DNA from: Pyrocephalus nanus
Taxonomy: Eukaryota > Chordata > Aves > Passeriformes > Tyrannidae
Length of the DNA stretch: 64,000 nucleotides
Direction: 5' to 3'
NCBI GenBank assembly: GCA_038380795.1
Contig: CM076277.1
Location: 835,501-899,500 of the forward strand
Positions 50,353 to 62,870 of the stretch are shown piece after piece; the stretch's first letter is position 1, and the number at the start of each line of letters is the position of its first letter. The position numbers and the translations under genes were made by a program. The notes beneath the pieces were generated by a model. The model had not been told where the DNA came from. It saw nothing but the letters and a program-made list of their open reading frames with translations, and made no database searches.

Positions 50353-53318
50353 ATCCAGTTCCAAGTCATGAAGCTGGTGGGATGTGGAGGCTGTGCCCAT
50401 GCCCTTGGCTCTTGATGAGCTGTGCTGGCTTGGTTGGCGGAAAGCTCTTCTTGGAGTGCCAGCAAGGATCTCAGCTGGAGTGCCACAATGAAGTCAAGCA
50501 GGAAGGTGGGAGCCTGCTGTCAGAGGCTCTGGAGGAGCTCCAGCTCCAGCAGATCTGGCAAGCAGAGGAGAGGTGAGGGCAAAAGCCATCAGGAGCTGTG
50601 ATGGTGGTGGATGACATGAAGACACCCTCTGGACGGTGCTGAGAGACACATGGAGGCATCTAGCACATGAGAGTGGGCTGGGCTTAGTAATGGCTTGTAG
50701 GCAGTGACCCTTCACTGCCGAGGAAGGGGAAAAATAATTCATTCACTGTGGTAGGACTTCAGAGCATTTCTGTTCAGTCAAGAAAGCAGCTAGCCAGCAC
50801 TCAGCTGCTTATCCTGAACACCAGACATATAATGAGTTATGTACTTTCATGCACATTGCAAGGATAAACATTATCAAATAATTTATTCTTAGATCTTTAT
50901 ACATGAGCAGAGATAGAGATTTATTCTCAGCAGTGCAAACTGCTTTCCACAAAGGTTATATCTTTGGGCTTTGAATTTGGATGCATTGAGTTTATTTTTC
51001 TCTGCCACAGCTTTATGTGATCAGACTTCAGAATTGACCTGGGAAATCCATCAGAAACATCTCTGGGCTGTGCCATGTGTGAAAGAGAGATTTAACAACA
51101 CACGATACTGAAAGGAAGAACAGCCCTGGTGCAGGTAACTGCTGGCACACCTGAGCTGCCTTTTGGGTTGAGTTTACCTGGGATGGAAAGTGCTACTGAA
51201 ATGAGAACACTTTTGTACCTTTTAAATGACACAGAGCAGGAGATCAGCCCATTTGTGGACTTTTCAAGAAAGGGTAACCTCTGTAAGAATAGTTTGGTAA
51301 TTTGCTCCTACCCTGATTTTATTGAGTTGACTGGTTTTTAATTTCCTTCTATTTTGAAGGCATTACAGATGTTCATATGAAGAAAAGGTTTGCATTTTAC
51401 CCTTTTCCCTCAACTTGTTGACAAGCTTGTTTATGAAAATGGTTTAGTTTTCACTGAGTACAGACATAAGTAAAAGATTGTTTGGGTGTCATTTATTAAG
51501 CTAAATATTTAATTTTTTTTTAGCAGTAAAACCTAAAATGCATCCATAGAAAAATAAAAACCATGAATGTAGCATTTGCCAAGTGGCATGAAGACATTCC
51601 TGGCACCTGGATGTTGCCTGGTTCAACAGTGCAGAAGATTGCCCAAGCTCCTGGGGCCACAGGCAGCAGATCTGTGGGTTTCAGCTGAGATGGGATTTAG
51701 ATCTAAGATTTTCCATAGGATGGCACAGAGTACTTTGAAAGACACATTCTATCACTATGGTGACCTCACCATCTTTTGTATATATGATGCTGTGGGTGAT
51801 GTGCAGGGATTTCCCACCACATCCAATCTTGCTACAACAGGGAGCTGTCAGCAGCTGGGCTGAATCTTGGAGCAGGATATCCTCCAGCCTTACAGCTGGG
51901 GCATTGCCTTGGTGATGATCATGAGAGCCCCAGGGAATGCCTTATTACCAAGGGCAGACACAACCTTTTTAAGGAGGCAGCATCTGTATCAGGGAATTGC
52001 CCCATCGGCCACATCTGAAAGCTGCTCTAGTGATTTCCACCTCTTCATAGCAGTCCTTGGGAATGAAGCCTTGAAATTTAGGTGTAACATGGTCAGCTGA
52101 ATCTGGCCTTCAAGTCCTTACATCAAGTCTGATCTCGCAGGAGGCACCTAAACTTGCCCTGGGCAGGACCTTAATGAAGCCCTGGCTTACAGTCCCTGTA
52201 CAAAACATGGCACAGGCAGATACAGTGGGGTGTATACAGGCATGTGAAGAGAAAAGCAGAGTGCACAGGGTGAAAAGTGATGGCATTAAATCTAAAACCA
52301 CATTAAACTGCCTGGAGGGACACTGGGGAAGAAAAGCATGTTTTAGGCAATACAGACACTGGAGTGGAGTGTCTGCAAGTCAGCCCTGTGCTCCTGTGCC
52401 CAGACAGAGAGAACTCTGGGAAGGTGAGTCAGAAACTGGCTTGGACCCCACATGCCATATGTCCTCTCAGGGATAGGAAACCCTTGAGGTATGCACAGGG
52501 GAGAAGTTCAGCCCAGAGGTGACAGCTGACACACAGAACGCCTCACTCAGCCGTGTGAAGGAGCAACCAGCCTGTCTGCGTGCAATTACCGGTGACCTCC
52601 CTTGCAACTCCTCCTGAGTATCAATCTGGAGACATCAGCACTTTTTAATAATGCTGGAGTGCCGGGAAGGAATGGGAAATAGATTATTTAGTCTGCTTCT
52701 CTCTAAGTGTAGCAGTTCAATGAAGCTCTTTCCTCAGGGATGAGCACCCACATGACACATCACAGACTGCCACCCCTGGGATCTGGCTGTGCCCAGTTGT
52801 GGCACTGGGCTGTAGGCAGCTCCCAGCCATCCCATGGGCTCTCCACAGGTGGGAGTGCCGAGGGAAAGAAGATTCCCCAGGTGACAGCCCAGGGTAGTGC
52901 AGGCAGTGGGAACAGTGGGCTGCCTTCGCAGCCAAGGGGATGGACTAGGAGAGCAAGGTACTGGGGCAGGAGGTGCTCCCAGGGAAGGTGATGGGAAGTG
53001 TAGCACTGCTCCTAACCTTCAGAAATGTTTATACCAATCACTGCTGTGATGATGCTGAATAGAGAAAGCAGGAAGGATTAATTGCAGGGTTATTTGAGCT
53101 GTAATAAGCTCTCCCCATGTAGAGACAAAGAAGAGAAATGCAATGATAGCTCAGCCTGTCCCATCCCACTGACAATTTGGTCTTCACTGTTGTATACTGC
53201 AGATCCAGGCTTATCATAATCCAGGGGATTTCCCTCAATTTATTCTTGCAGAGACATCAGCTTCTTTGACAGTGATTTGGGATCAGGATAGTCTTCCTAG
53301 TCCTCTTTTTGTCTGTTC
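50353..53318. other. Intergenic sequence
   Basis: Unique sequence, no supported gene or repeat. ORFs up to ~100 codons are scattered and unrecognised. Confidence 0.4.
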
Positions 53319-53324
53319 CTTTCC

Positions 53325-53716
53325 TGTTGGTGAGGAGGCTCTCGAGAGACATACATACACGACCTATGAGATCTAAAATACATCCGATTTATTAGGATAG
53401 CTCAGGGTTTTTATAGCATCTGTATACAAGGTCTCGTGACAAGAAGCACATAATTGGTTACAGATCACTGACCAGATGTAAACATTCATTACAAATACCT
53501 TTATCATTGGTTATTAACAGGTAACAAGGCCATTATTTACTTTATCGAACTCCACCTTCTTGGCACTGAGTTCCTTTTGTTCTAGCAAAGACACCCGCGG
53601 CCATCTTGGCATCTATAACTTATAGTACTTATAAAACTATATGAAAGTTTATAAAAGTCTATGAAAATCCCACACACAATATAAATTGCTCACACATTCA
53701 TCATGTTCCTCCCACA
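53325..53716 (-). mobile_element. Solo LTR (392 bp) with 6-bp target duplication
   Basis: Read on the minus strand it starts TGTGGGAGGAACATG and ends CTCCTCACCAACA. It is flanked by GGAAAG on both sides (CTTTCC at 53319-53324 and 53717-53722 on plus). Inside, in order, are a TATA-like box (gctataaaaaccc) and AATAAA (tcctaataaatcgg) with a short U5. A typical avian ERV LTR; only the LTR remains. Confidence 0.88.
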
Positions 53717-53989
53717 CTTTCCACACCAAAGAGCTTGTCTGGCTGCTGATGTGAGCCTGGCCCTGTGCCATCAGCTCTTACCAGAAACCTAGCAGTGCTC
53801 ATCTGCATCTCCCATTCAGCAGCCCTTGAGAAGCCAGTCAGGTTCTCCTTTGGGAGCATTCTCATCTGAGCCTCTTCCCATTGGGCAGAGAAAGGAGGAG
53901 ATGCCCTGCTCAGGCTCCTCTTTGCCTCTCACCCCTGGATCCATCTAGTCCTTCCAGAAATCTGGGCAGGCCTTGGGATCCAGCCAAGT

Positions 53990-54640
53990 CAGACCTGGCA
54001 GAGCCAATGCTGTTGTTGCTGCAGGCAGTCACTGCTCATTGTGATGCCCTGCAGGGAGATGCTTGTGGGGCCTGTTAGTTTTTTTTTCTCTCATAGAATC
54101 ATAAAGGTCAGAAAAGCCCTCTAAGAACAGTGAGGCCAACCATTCTCTCAGCATTGCTAAGACCACTACTAAACTATGCCCCCAAGTGCCACATCCACAT
54201 ATCTTTTGAACACCTCCAGAGATGGTGATCCCACCACTATCCTGAGCAGCCTGTTCCAGTGCCTGACCACAGGTTCTATGATGAAATTATTCCTAATCTC
54301 CAATCCAAATCTCCCCCAACACAAGTTAAGGCCATTTTCTCTCATCCTGTCACTTATTCCCTGGGAACAGAGCCCGATCCTCACGTGGCTCCACGCTCCT
54401 GTCAGAAGGTCCCCCCTGAGCCTTCTTTTCTCCAGGCTGAGCCTCCCCAGCTCCCTCAGCTACTCCTCATCAGATTTGTGCTCCAGACCCTTCCCCAGCT
54501 CCATTGACTTTCTCTGGACATACTCCAGCCCTTCAGTATCTTTCTTGTTGTGAGAGGCCAAAACACCAGGATTCAAGGGGCCTCAGCAGTGCCCGGCACA
54601 GGGGAGCGGTCACTGCCCTGGTCCTACTGGCCACGCTAGT
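53990..54640 (-). mobile_element. CR1 LINE 3' fragment with a shared 3' flank
   Basis: From 54092 the plus strand is the reverse complement of a CR1 3' region (ctcatagaatcataaaggtc, ccctctaagaacagtgaggc, ccagtgcctgaccacag, gagcctccccagctccctca). The 54030-54091 segment lies outside the CR1 end but matches 62325-62397, beside another CR1 copy. Confidence 0.85.
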
Positions 54641-55972
54641 GCTGGTACAAACCAGGTGCCACTGGCCTTCTTAAACCTCCCAACCCTGCTGCAATGACTT
54701 TGGCAGCTCTATAGCCCTGGGACTCTGCTGGACTTTCTCCTTTGCTCAGTGGTTCAAGCACTGATGCTGTGAGTTGCTGGGGGCTTCCTGCATCCAGTTG
54801 GTCCTCTGGTCCTCCTACACGGAGGAGTAGATGGTGGTTAGTGCTCCAGAAGCTGTCTGTTGAGTTTCTCCAATTCATGCCAAGTTAGAACAAAATGATC
54901 AAAGCAGCCAGTCAAAACTCTTTATTTTTCTCTCCAGATCATTGGTGATTTTGATCACTTTGAAGGGAAGAGCTAATTAGCAACTCACTGAATTAAGTAA
55001 AAGGTGCAGCAAATGTACTGACTTTTTGCTGTTTTCGGGGCTGTCATGAGGATTGCTCACCCCAACACAATAATCGTTTCCATAGTAACTGATGCACTTC
55101 GTAGGGGAAGAATTGGAGACACAAATAACAAAGACCAAATCTATAATTCAAAGAGTTGTATGCAAACAGAATAAATCCTAAGCTTCAACATGGGCTGCCT
55201 CCAACACAATATAGGATGGCGTGAGGGGGATGCCAAAAGCAGAGGAATGTAAGAGGGACTTGAGCCGGGCTAGGGGCTGCGTGGCTTGGTGCAAGGACCA
55301 GCCAGAATCTCTTCCAGGGAGTTCAGGTATTGTTCCTGCAGGATATCTTGCTCAGCAACTGCCACAGGCCTCCTTAATAGCGTGGTGCTGTTAAAGCTAG
55401 CCCAGGATGTGCAGAAACAGCAGAGTGTTTGGAAGATAAGCAGGAATTACGTCTTCCCTTCACCACTGCTGTCACATCATACCTGACTTCATCCAAGTGA
55501 GTGTTCCACTAGGCCTTTCGTTTATTCTGGCTGTGACTCCTGTTTTTATAATTCTGAAATTCAGTGATCCCATACACAAGAGCAAATTGCCTCCACATTT
55601 CAGCATCCCCTACCAGTTGACTCCTGAATTAGAGGGACTGCAGAGGAATGTACCTAGAGCAGCCTGGCTCACAGCCCCTTGGTAGTGCTGCAGGCTCCAA
55701 ACTCTTACATCCCAGCCTTATGGAGTCCATTAACAACAAGGTGTGAAGAACAGGTTGGACAACCAGCCACCAGGGCTGGCTTGGATTTGTTTATCCTCTG
55801 TAAGTGCAGAGAGGGGGATACTAAGTTGTCCACACCCCTGTAACAACCTATTTTACAACCACTGCTCAATAAGTCCTTGTTTTCTACATCACATTTCTGT
55901 CTTTACCTTTGTAGAGAGAGCAGAGTAAATCTGGCTGGGGGAGAAGATTTCCCTGTGCTGGGGGACATTTCC
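54641..55972. other. Intergenic sequence
   Basis: No supported gene. An AATAAA-containing stretch at 55160-55190 may belong to a further decayed LTR, but no ends were found. Confidence 0.3.
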
Positions 55973-56022
55973 CTGTGCAGCAGTCCAGCACAACTCTAAG
56001 GTTGTGCTGAACTGCTGCACAG
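55973..56022. repeat. 22-bp inverted repeat (hairpin)
   Basis: Arms 55973-55994 and 56001-56022 are reverse complements with one mismatch, around a 6-base loop (tctaag). It lies 50 bases from the low-coordinate end of the next LTR. Confidence 0.85.
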
Positions 56023-56071
56023 CAGGAGACTGGTTTGCTGCCATGACTTGGTCCCAGCACCAGTGTGTCAC

Positions 56072-56538
56072 TGTGTGTGCTCCAATACGTATGCAGGTAA
56101 CCAGAGAGCTAAGCCATGGGCTTTTGAGAGTTAAACTAAGTTTATTTCAGAAACACTATACATACAACTGCAGAACTCACAGCTAGGTGAAAAGAGAAAA
56201 CTCACCCCAAGATGGGCTCCTTGTCACATCTGTCAAAGGCCCGGGGCATGCGCATACTGCTCTCTGGGCTGTTTTTCTGCCATTTCTTCCCCTTCTCTTC
56301 TCCCCTGCCCCCATCTGCAGCAAAGAATGCTTTGATTTAGCTTGCAAGCACTTTCCTTGATAAGGGTTTGCCTGTTTTGTGTGTCCTGACAAAAAACAGC
56401 CTGAGGGAAAGAGAGAATGTCCCTATTCTCACACATTCTTCCAAACTTAAGTTTCCCAGCCACAAAAGGTCACTTGAGCAAAGAGAAATTCCCAAACCAG
56501 TTCATATCCTTTCCCACTTCTTACATGGGGGTCCTACA
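56072..56538 (-). mobile_element. Solo LTR (467 bp) with 5-bp target duplication
   Basis: On the minus strand it starts TGTAGGACCCCCATG and ends GGAGCACACACA. GTCAC flanks it at 56067-56071 and 56539-56543. AATAAA on the minus strand (TTTATT, ~56141) with a ~70-base tail completes an LTR layout. A 5-bp duplication fits ERVL-type elements. Confidence 0.78.
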
Positions 56539-56704
56539 GTCACCATGGAGCATCATAGGAAGCAAGAACTGGGCATGTGTCTGCAACCACAAATGCTGTT
56601 CCAGGCACAGAAGGATCACAGGTCCAGGTTACAGAGCTCTCAGCATCACCCAGCATCTCCCCGGTAAAAGAAGTCCTGTGCCACCCTGATGTCGAAGTGT
56701 CCGG

Positions 56705-56880
56705 GATCCCCGGAATCATAGAATGGTTTGGGTTGGAAGGGACCTTAAAGACCATATCATTCCAACTCCCTGCCATGGGCAGGGACACCTTCCACTAGAC
56801 CAGGTTGCTCCAAGCTCGTCCGGTCTGGCCTTGAACACTTCCAGGGATGGGGCTAATTTGGTTCCTGCTGGCTTGTCTGG
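56705..56880 (-). mobile_element. CR1 LINE 3' fragment
   Basis: Plus strand: aatcatagaatggtttgggt, ccatgggcagggacaccttc, cactagaccaggttgctcca, acttccagggatggggc. Well conserved. Confidence 0.93.
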
Positions 56881-57164
56881 AATAAGGTCAGACGAGGCAT
56901 ACACACATGTAACAAAGTCTGATCCCAGGTGACCTTGAGTGCTGGAGCCTATCAACATCCTATGATGAATATAACCAGTCCCACAATGTAACCACCCCCA
57001 GATCTAAAGCCTTAAGACGTACCCAGAGCTTCTTCCAGGCTTTCTGTATCAGGGTCAACTGAAACATGGCAAAGATTTTATATGAGTTGTTTAATAAACC
57101 AGACAGGTCAGAGCTGCTCCCCTGGAGTCCTCAGACACAGTGCTGGTGTGTTCATGGTAAGCAC

Positions 57165-57590
57165 AAGTGCTACAGGGTTCTTGAGGATGAAAGAATTGGG
57201 ACTGTTCAGCCTGGAGAAGAGAAGGCTCCGGGGAGACCTTAGAGTACCTTCCAAAGCCTGAAGGTTCTAAGAGAGCTCGAGAGGGACTTTGGACAAGGGC
57301 CTGGAGTGACAGGACAAGGGGAAATGGCTTGCCACTGCCAGAGGGCAGGGTTAGGTGGGATATTGGAATGAAATTCACTATGAGGGTGGTGAGGCCCTGG
57401 CACAGGTTGCCCAGAGAAGCTGTGGCTGCCCCATGCCTGGAAGTGTTCAAGGCCAGATTGGATGGGGCTTTGAGCAACCTGGTCTAGTGGAAGGTGTCCC
57501 TGCCCATGGCAGGAGTTGGAACTGGATGATGTTTAAGGTCATTTCTAATCCAAACCACTCTGGGTTTCTATGATTCTTCTTGCTGGTAAG
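57165..57590 (+). mobile_element. CR1 LINE 3' fragment
   Basis: Nearly consensus CR1 3' region: ctgttcagcctggagaagag, tggcacaggttgcccagaga, ctggtctagtggaaggtgtc, ending gggtttctatgattctt. Confidence 0.95.
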
Positions 57591-59029
57591 GTGCCTCCAA
57601 CCCAGCAGACACAGTGCTGTCTGGAATGTGTGGGAAGTTTTTGGTGGCAGGGGTGGCTGAGGTAAGGGATGAGGAAGGAGATGCTGTGCTGAATAAAAAT
57701 GTGCAAACCAAAAGAGTTGATACTGGCAATTCCCTTCTGGCTCTGCATCCCAAGGACACCAGCTGAGGACAAACAGTCCTGCCGGGTGTCAGACAGACCC
57801 TCAGGTTCTGGGGCTGTGACAACCTCTGTGCTCTTGCTGACAAACTCTCCCCTTTCAGAGGCATCTTGTTTAGGTACAAGCTGGCAAGGAGAATTCCATC
57901 CCTTGTTGTTTGTTCTTTTCTCTGGAAAAAAGGACCTCAAAGCGCCACCACAGCTCCAGGACTGTAGCACTGGCTCTTGCTTGGCAGCATCTCTGCATCC
58001 CCAGCCTCCCTGCAGTGTGCAGTGTTACAAAACACACCTCATGCCTGCTGGAGTGCCTCTGCCTCCTGCAAATATCCCTGAGGTCTCTTACATAAGCCAG
58101 TGCTGGTTTGCTGAGGCAGAAGAAGATTTGCAAGAAATATGAGAAATAGCATCACTGCTGCCCTAGGTAAACTCAAACCCTCATATTTGGGGCAGCAGGA
58201 AGAAGAAGGGGCAGTTTAGGATGGATGAGTCTCAGTTGTGAGCCTCTCTGCCAGAGCCAGGAGCTGCCCCATTCTCCTTCTCGCAGCCCATACCTGCCTA
58301 CTCCTCTGGACCCCTAAACTCCCCCACAGTACCACTCCTGACTTCCTTCCCTGGCCTTCATGACTCTCGCTCTCCTGCATCCCAGCCTGTCTGTCCAGGA
58401 GATGGGACTGCAGCTGCCCACAGCTGGATCAGGCCAGTACTCTCCTGTGCCTGAGCACCTTGACAGGGATGTTGTGTCTGCGCACCAGGGGACACAAGGC
58501 CTTTCCATACTCATCTCCCACATCGGAGTACTGCAGCGAGCAGTAATGCGCCAGCAAAATGCTGGGTTGTACCCAGGGTGCCAGAGGGACTCAGAGAGTG
58601 ATGGCCACAGCCTGGCTGCTGGTTGCTGTTATCCTCATTTTAATTTTGACTGTATATATTGATTTCCTCTGTAGAAAAAAAACCTCAAGAGAAAAATATA
58701 TACTACTTCTCATGGGCACCCTTTCTGCCCTCCAGCATTTTCCACTTGATACATTCCGAGATGTGGTTCTCCTGTGTCCAGAGCCACATCAAGCCTGGGG
58801 GTCAAGGGAAGAGGTGAGTTCAGGCTCAATCACTTCATCTGCTTATTTTGGTCATCCCTCTCCAGGCCACTGTGCAGAGCATCTACTAAGGACTGAGAGC
58901 AAATACAGCACAGCATGAGATTTTAGGCAAGACAGATGGTTCAGACATGATTTCCTGCAAATCTTACTTGCCTTTGGCACAGCCAGGTAGGTCAGAATTT
59001 CCAAAAGGAGTCACTGATGTAAGGTAACT
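57591..59029. other. Intergenic sequence
   Basis: No supported gene. The ORF at 58559-58918 (+, 119 codons) contains a strongly hydrophobic run (WLLVAVILILILTVYIDFL) but no family match or splice context. Another, 57699-58142 (+), is unrecognised. Confidence 0.35.
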
Positions 59030-59240
59030 CAACATTCAACTGAAAGGGGGATCAGGCACTGGCACAGGTTGCCCAAGGCAATGGTGGAGTCACCATCCCC
59101 ATAAGTGTTCCAAAAGGCATGTGGATGTGGCACTTGGGGACATGGTTTAGTGGTGGCTTTGGCAGTGCTGGGGGAATGGTTGCACTCCATGATCTTAGAG
59201 GGCTTTTCCAACTCTAGTGATTCTGTTATTCTACACAAAA
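59030..59240 (+). mobile_element. CR1 LINE 3' fragment
   Basis: Motifs ggcactggcacaggttgccc, tggatgtggcacttggggac, gatcttagagggcttttcca and a gattctgttattcta end. Confidence 0.9.
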
Positions 59241-60914
59241 GGAGTTTCAAGTTTGTTGGCCTGGACAACTGAGCAATTAGTTGTCAGGACTGGTTTAACA
59301 CTAGGTGGACTTTCCTACAGGAGTATAACATGCCTGCTGATGGGACAGGCTCAGTGGCTCTGCCCTCCATGGGGAGTCACCCCCCCTACGGAGTTGGAGT
59401 GTGTCAGCGGGCACAGGGGCCTTCCTGGTCACCTGATGGACATAGCAAATTTGGAAGAGCGTCCCTTGGTGCAGCTGGCTGTGTTTGCCAGCACATTGCA
59501 AAACAGTGACTTCAAGACTGGATAAATGTCATCATCCCAGATCCTGTGATGGTGCTTTTACTGCTGAAAAATCTTTAATTGCAGGCTAGCAAATTCCCTC
59601 TTGCTATTTCTGGAGTCTGAGACAAATTCAAGCAACTCCTTTCTTTTAGAAACCTATAGGGATTTGTTTATGAAAGGTGGGATCATTACTCCTGCTAAAA
59701 GGCCTGCCTGGAATGAAGGGCACCTTGGCAGCACTGCAGCCACATGTCTGGACTTCATGTGGGGTCTTGAGGCTGGAGTATCTTCAGCGTGAGGCCAAAC
59801 CAGATCTCCCACTCCACTGGTCCACTGAAACACAAAACTTTGCTTTCTCATCTCCCAGCACTTCCAAGTTTGACGGTGACGTGTAGTCCCTCCGCTGCTC
59901 CAACCTCCAGCTGGTGCCACAGGGCTGATTCAGACTTGTTGCTGTGTCACTTGCATTTTCTTTGATTTCCTTATGTTGACAGTCTCTCCCTCCGCAGTCC
60001 CTGTGATAAGAAATGAACTATTGATTCGCACGTGGTGCTTGGCATTTCTGAGAGAACAGTCTCCTGGCCTACACTGCAGGTGGGAATAATCAGTATTAAA
60101 TGTTGTGTCTGATGCTGGATCTGAGGCCGGTTGGGACCTGAGCAGGGGTTCAGCCCAAAGGGCAGGTTCCCTGTAGCTCATGGCTACAGAGCACTGAGAG
60201 CCCTGCCTGCCCCTCCAGGGCAGTGGGAGCTGCATATACAGGTGCAATGGAAGAAGTGACTGAGGAGAGTGGCTTGTGTAAAGGTTTCCACTTGCCTGTG
60301 TTATGGACTGTAATGGTCTTGTGCTTTGATCACCGGGAAGCACAATCTCTTGCTCAAGTGTGTCCTTTTGTGTCCCTGCTCTCCTGAAACCTGGCTGTCC
60401 AAGGGGAATCCAGCGCCTTGAGATTACAGTGAATCTTCTCTTTGGAGGGACCTTGGATCATGCACCCTGTGGTGTCATGAGCCCCTTTCTCAAAATCTGA
60501 CACCTGGTATTTGGTATAAGGACCTCCTGGCACAGGAGGTTAACTATCCTCTGGGTAAGGAAACATTAATTTGACTGTTTCCAGCTTTCCTGGTCATTGT
60601 CTCCATGCAGCCCTTGGGAGCACAGGATTTGTTCTTCCAGTGAAGACCATGAGATTTTCAATGTAATCTACTTTCCTCCTCCTGTTTTCCCACCTCCTTT
60701 CTCCCCTGCTGATTTTTCTCACAACAAAATTATTTTTCCCTTTTTCCACCTTCCTGTCTCAGGGACAGACTGCTCCCCTCACCTCGGTGGGCCACTGCAC
60801 AGCCCTGGGCTTGGGAGGAGGCAAGCTGCAGGACTTGGATTCTCTTCTGGGCTTTCCATCCTTCGGATACAGAGCCCAGAGCTCTCTCATCCTTCTCCAT
60901 CCTCATCTCCTCAT
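59241..60914. other. Intergenic sequence
   Basis: Unique sequence with T/C-rich patches (60660-60760). No supported gene. Confidence 0.4.
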
Positions 60915-61070
60915 GCAAACAGGAACCTGCCAGAGTTCAAGGAGTGTTTGGACAGTGTTCTCAAGCACATAGTGGGATTCTTAGTGTTGTCCTGTGCAGG
61001 GCCAGGAGCTAGACCTGATGATCCTTGGGGATCTCTTCCAACTCTGGAGATTCTGTGATTCTGTGAACCT
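60915..61070 (+). mobile_element. CR1 LINE 3' fragment
   Basis: Motifs agttcaaggagtgtttggac, gtgcagggccaggagctaga, and the end ggagattctgtgattctgtg. Confidence 0.9.
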
Positions 61071-62194
61071 GACCTTTGCAGACCCCACAGAGAGCCTTTA
61101 GCACCCACTCGTGGGGAGGCTCTGCTTTCAGGAGATGTTGTGTTGCCTTCCACCCTGCAGAGCATCCAGCCGTGATTCAGGCAGAGGAGGTGGGAGAAAT
61201 GTGTTTTTCCCTGAGTAGGGACAGCATTTGAGGGTTGATGGCCTTGGTGGGCAAATGACTCATGAGTTTCCTCCGCTTGCCAAAGACAGACCATGACTTT
61301 GATCCTTAGGACTTCTCCAGGGTACTGGGGAGCTTCAGTTCACCAGGATGCACACGATGGGTGCTTGGAGTGCCTGCCTGAGCAAGAGGGTACTTGAGGA
61401 GCAGCCAATTGACTCAGTATAATGAGCCTTAAATACTTTCCTTGTCATCCCCCTCTTCTAGATGCTGCCTGAGTCTTTGTGCTCAGCCCTGCTTCCAGGT
61501 TTCCGTAGGCATTCACTCCTCTCTTAGCTTCTGTGATTGCTTATAGTTCTTGGTTAAATTCTTCTCATTTTCGCGGTGTAATTAGGCAGACGAGGGGCTT
61601 TTGTTCTGCAGTCAAAAAGCAATTAGCTGTGCTTTTTGCTTGATGGTTGTTTTTTAATTAAGACTTTGTTGATGGCTTTTGTCCTCAGCAGAAAATAAAG
61701 GGTGAAGGGTTTATCGGTTGCAACTGCTGCCCAGAGCAAAAGGGACTCCCTGTCTGCTCCCTGTCTGTGCCTTAACTGATCCTTGCTGGCGTTCTGCTTG
61801 CCTGGCTAGGTGGCAGGACCTGCAGAGGTGGCCCAGAGATGCCCCTGCCCCATTCCCATCCCCTGCCCGCTATAACCAGAGACCTTTCACGTGCTCTCAG
61901 GGTTGAGGTAACTGGCAAAAGTTTTCCATAGGTAAGGGTTTGCCCAATTTTCCTTCTTTAGGATACCAATATGTGATTGAAAATATTTCCTGTCTCTTTC
62001 CTGTGCCCTTCCAGGGCAGAGGCACCTGCAGCACTGTCTGCAGCAGGGTGGTCCCTGTCTCCTCACTCCCAGCAGTCACAGCCATGTCCCAGCTATTGAG
62101 CACTGATCCCAAGTCTGCCCCGGGCACAGGCAGTCAGTGCCATCATGGCTGACGTGGAGATCTGTGCGGGAAGAATATTGGGGTTAGGCAGCTG
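61071..62194. other. Intergenic sequence
   Basis: Unique sequence, no supported gene. Confidence 0.4.
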
Positions 62195-62305
62195 AGAGAA
62201 TCACAGAATGTCCTGAGCTGGAAGAGACCCACAAGGATCATCAACTACAGCTCCTGGCCCTGCACATGACAAACCCAACAATCCCACCATGTGTCTGGGA
62301 GTGTT
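62195..62305 (-). mobile_element. CR1 LINE 3'-terminal fragment
   Basis: Plus strand agaatcacagaatgtcctga, then gctggaagagacccacaagg and ctcctggccctgcacatgac: reverse complement of the CR1 subtype seen at 28.5 and 61.0 kb. Confidence 0.85.
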
Positions 62306-62324
62306 GTGCAGTCACTGGTGCAGG

Positions 62325-62870
62325 TGGTCACTGCTCGTTGTGATGCCCTACAGAGAGATGCTCATGGGGTTCTGCTACACACTTCTTTTTCTCTCATAGA
62401 ATCACGGAATTGTTTAGGTTGGAAAAGCCCTCTAAGATCATTGAGGCCAACCATTCCCTCAGCACTGCCAAGCTGTCCTCTAAACCATGTCCCCATGGCA
62501 TGTGGATGTACCACGTCCACACACCTTTTGCACACCTCCAGGCATAGCGACTCCACCACTGCTCTGGGCAGCCTGTTACAGTGTCTGATCCCCCCTTTCT
62601 GTGAAGAAATTTTCCCTATTATCCATTCTAAACTTCCCCTGCCACAACTTGAGGCTGTTTCTTTTTATCCTAACGCATGTTATCTGTGAGAAAAGCCTGA
62701 CCCCTCTCTCCCCCCCCCCCCCCCCGCCATGTTGCTACAATCTCCTTTCAGGCAATTGGAGAGAGTGAGAAGTCCTCCCTGAGCCTCTTTCGCTCCAGGC
62801 AGAGCTCCCCACAGCTCCCTCAGCCTATGCTCATCAGACTTCTGCTCCAGACCCTGAGATCACCCTGTCA
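62325..62870 (-). mobile_element. CR1 LINE 3' fragment with a shared 3' flank
   Basis: From 62392 the plus strand is the reverse complement of the CR1 3' region (ctcatagaatcacggaattg, gccctctaagatcattgagg, ccaccactgctctgggcagc), with a poly(C) run at 62709-62725. The flank 62325-62391 matches the flank of the 54-kb CR1. Confidence 0.88.

Noticed and set aside
60597..61058. 153-codon plus ORF
   Set aside because: Its 3' third runs through a CR1 fragment and the rest is unrecognised.
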